A stretch of DNA of 5,349 nucleotides from positions 1 to 5,349 of the forward strand of contig JAHWJQ010000148.1 of the NCBI GenBank assembly GCA_019348305.1. The letters run 5' to 3'. Position numbers and translations under genes: made by a program. Every line of letters starts with the position of its first letter. Position 1 is the stretch's first letter. The stretch comes from Actinomycetota bacterium (GTDB lineage: Bacteria > Actinomycetota > Acidimicrobiia > Acidimicrobiales > CADCTF01). This document shows, piece after piece, positions 5,269 to 5,349 of this stretch. The notes under the pieces are model-generated. The model ran no database searches. It worked only from the letters and a program-made list of their open reading frames with translations, and was not told where the DNA came from.

Positions 5269-5349
5269 ATGATCCTGTGGGCGCTGCCGGCAGCCGTGCT
5301 CGCCGTAGCGGCGCTGCCGTTGTTCCTGGCGTTGCGAACGGCGAAGGCG
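5269..5349 (+). CDS. Start of a small membrane protein (3' end outside window)
   Basis: Twenty-seven codons are visible and remain open at the right edge. The translation begins MILWALPAAVLAVAALPLFL and continues ALRTAKA. It is a strongly hydrophobic stretch of about 20 residues followed by a basic residue pattern, suggesting a membrane anchor with its C-terminal part in the cytoplasm. It could instead be an uncleaved signal sequence. There is no ribosome binding site, but a TACGGT element six bases upstream fits leaderless expression. The gene follows the zinc-ribbon gene on the same strand after 28 bases. Too little is visible to name it. Confidence 0.6.
   Translation, partial: MILWALPAAVLAVAALPLFLALRTAKA

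Noticed and set aside
1..5349. CRISPR arrays, transposases, tRNA or rRNA genes, phage genes or defence systems
   Set aside because: None seen. Nearly all of the window is covered by recognisable or well-formed chromosomal genes with uniform composition, and the only direct repeat has two copies.

Overview
The window is GC-rich, about 70% by eye, with dense, tightly packed genes. It opens in the 3' end of pafA, the Pup--protein ligase of the bacterial proteasome system. Together with a DUF3866-family gene and a small zinc-ribbon protein of a type I associate with actinobacteria, this points to an actinomycetote. I lean towards Acidimicrobiia or a related uncultured lineage, but that class-level placement is a guess from gene content.

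Layout. Bases 1-1960 form a plus-strand run: pafA (5' end outside the window), a DUF3866 gene starting 9 bases later, and a type I signal peptidase gene (lepB) whose GTG start overlaps the DUF3866 stop by four bases (GTGA). This looks like one co-transcribed, translationally coupled unit. Bases 1963-4643 are on the minus strand. They hold a cytosolic GAF-GAF-PAS histidine kinase and, downstream of it, a compact UgpQ-like glycerophosphodiester phosphodiesterase whose gene converges on lepB with only two bases between the stop codons. Bases 4644-4889 are a divergent intergenic region carrying an exact 18-base direct repeat with a 20-base period that abuts a strong ribosome binding site. Bases 4890-5240 encode a 116-residue zinc-ribbon protein. 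From 5269 a small membrane protein begins and runs off the right edge.

How the genes fit together. The left unit joins protein tagging (PafA) to secretory-protein maturation (signal peptidase I), with a conserved protein of unknown function between them. The kinase has no response regulator beside it in the window, so it is an orphan on this evidence. Its only same-strand neighbour is the phosphodiesterase, and a functional link between them is unproven.

I found no mobile element, CRISPR array, RNA gene or convincing new multi-gene system. The window looks like chromosomal core sequence. Its points of interest are the DUF3866 context, the orphan kinase, the intergenic repeat, a possible leaderless promoter at 5257-5269, and small symmetric elements at gene junctions.
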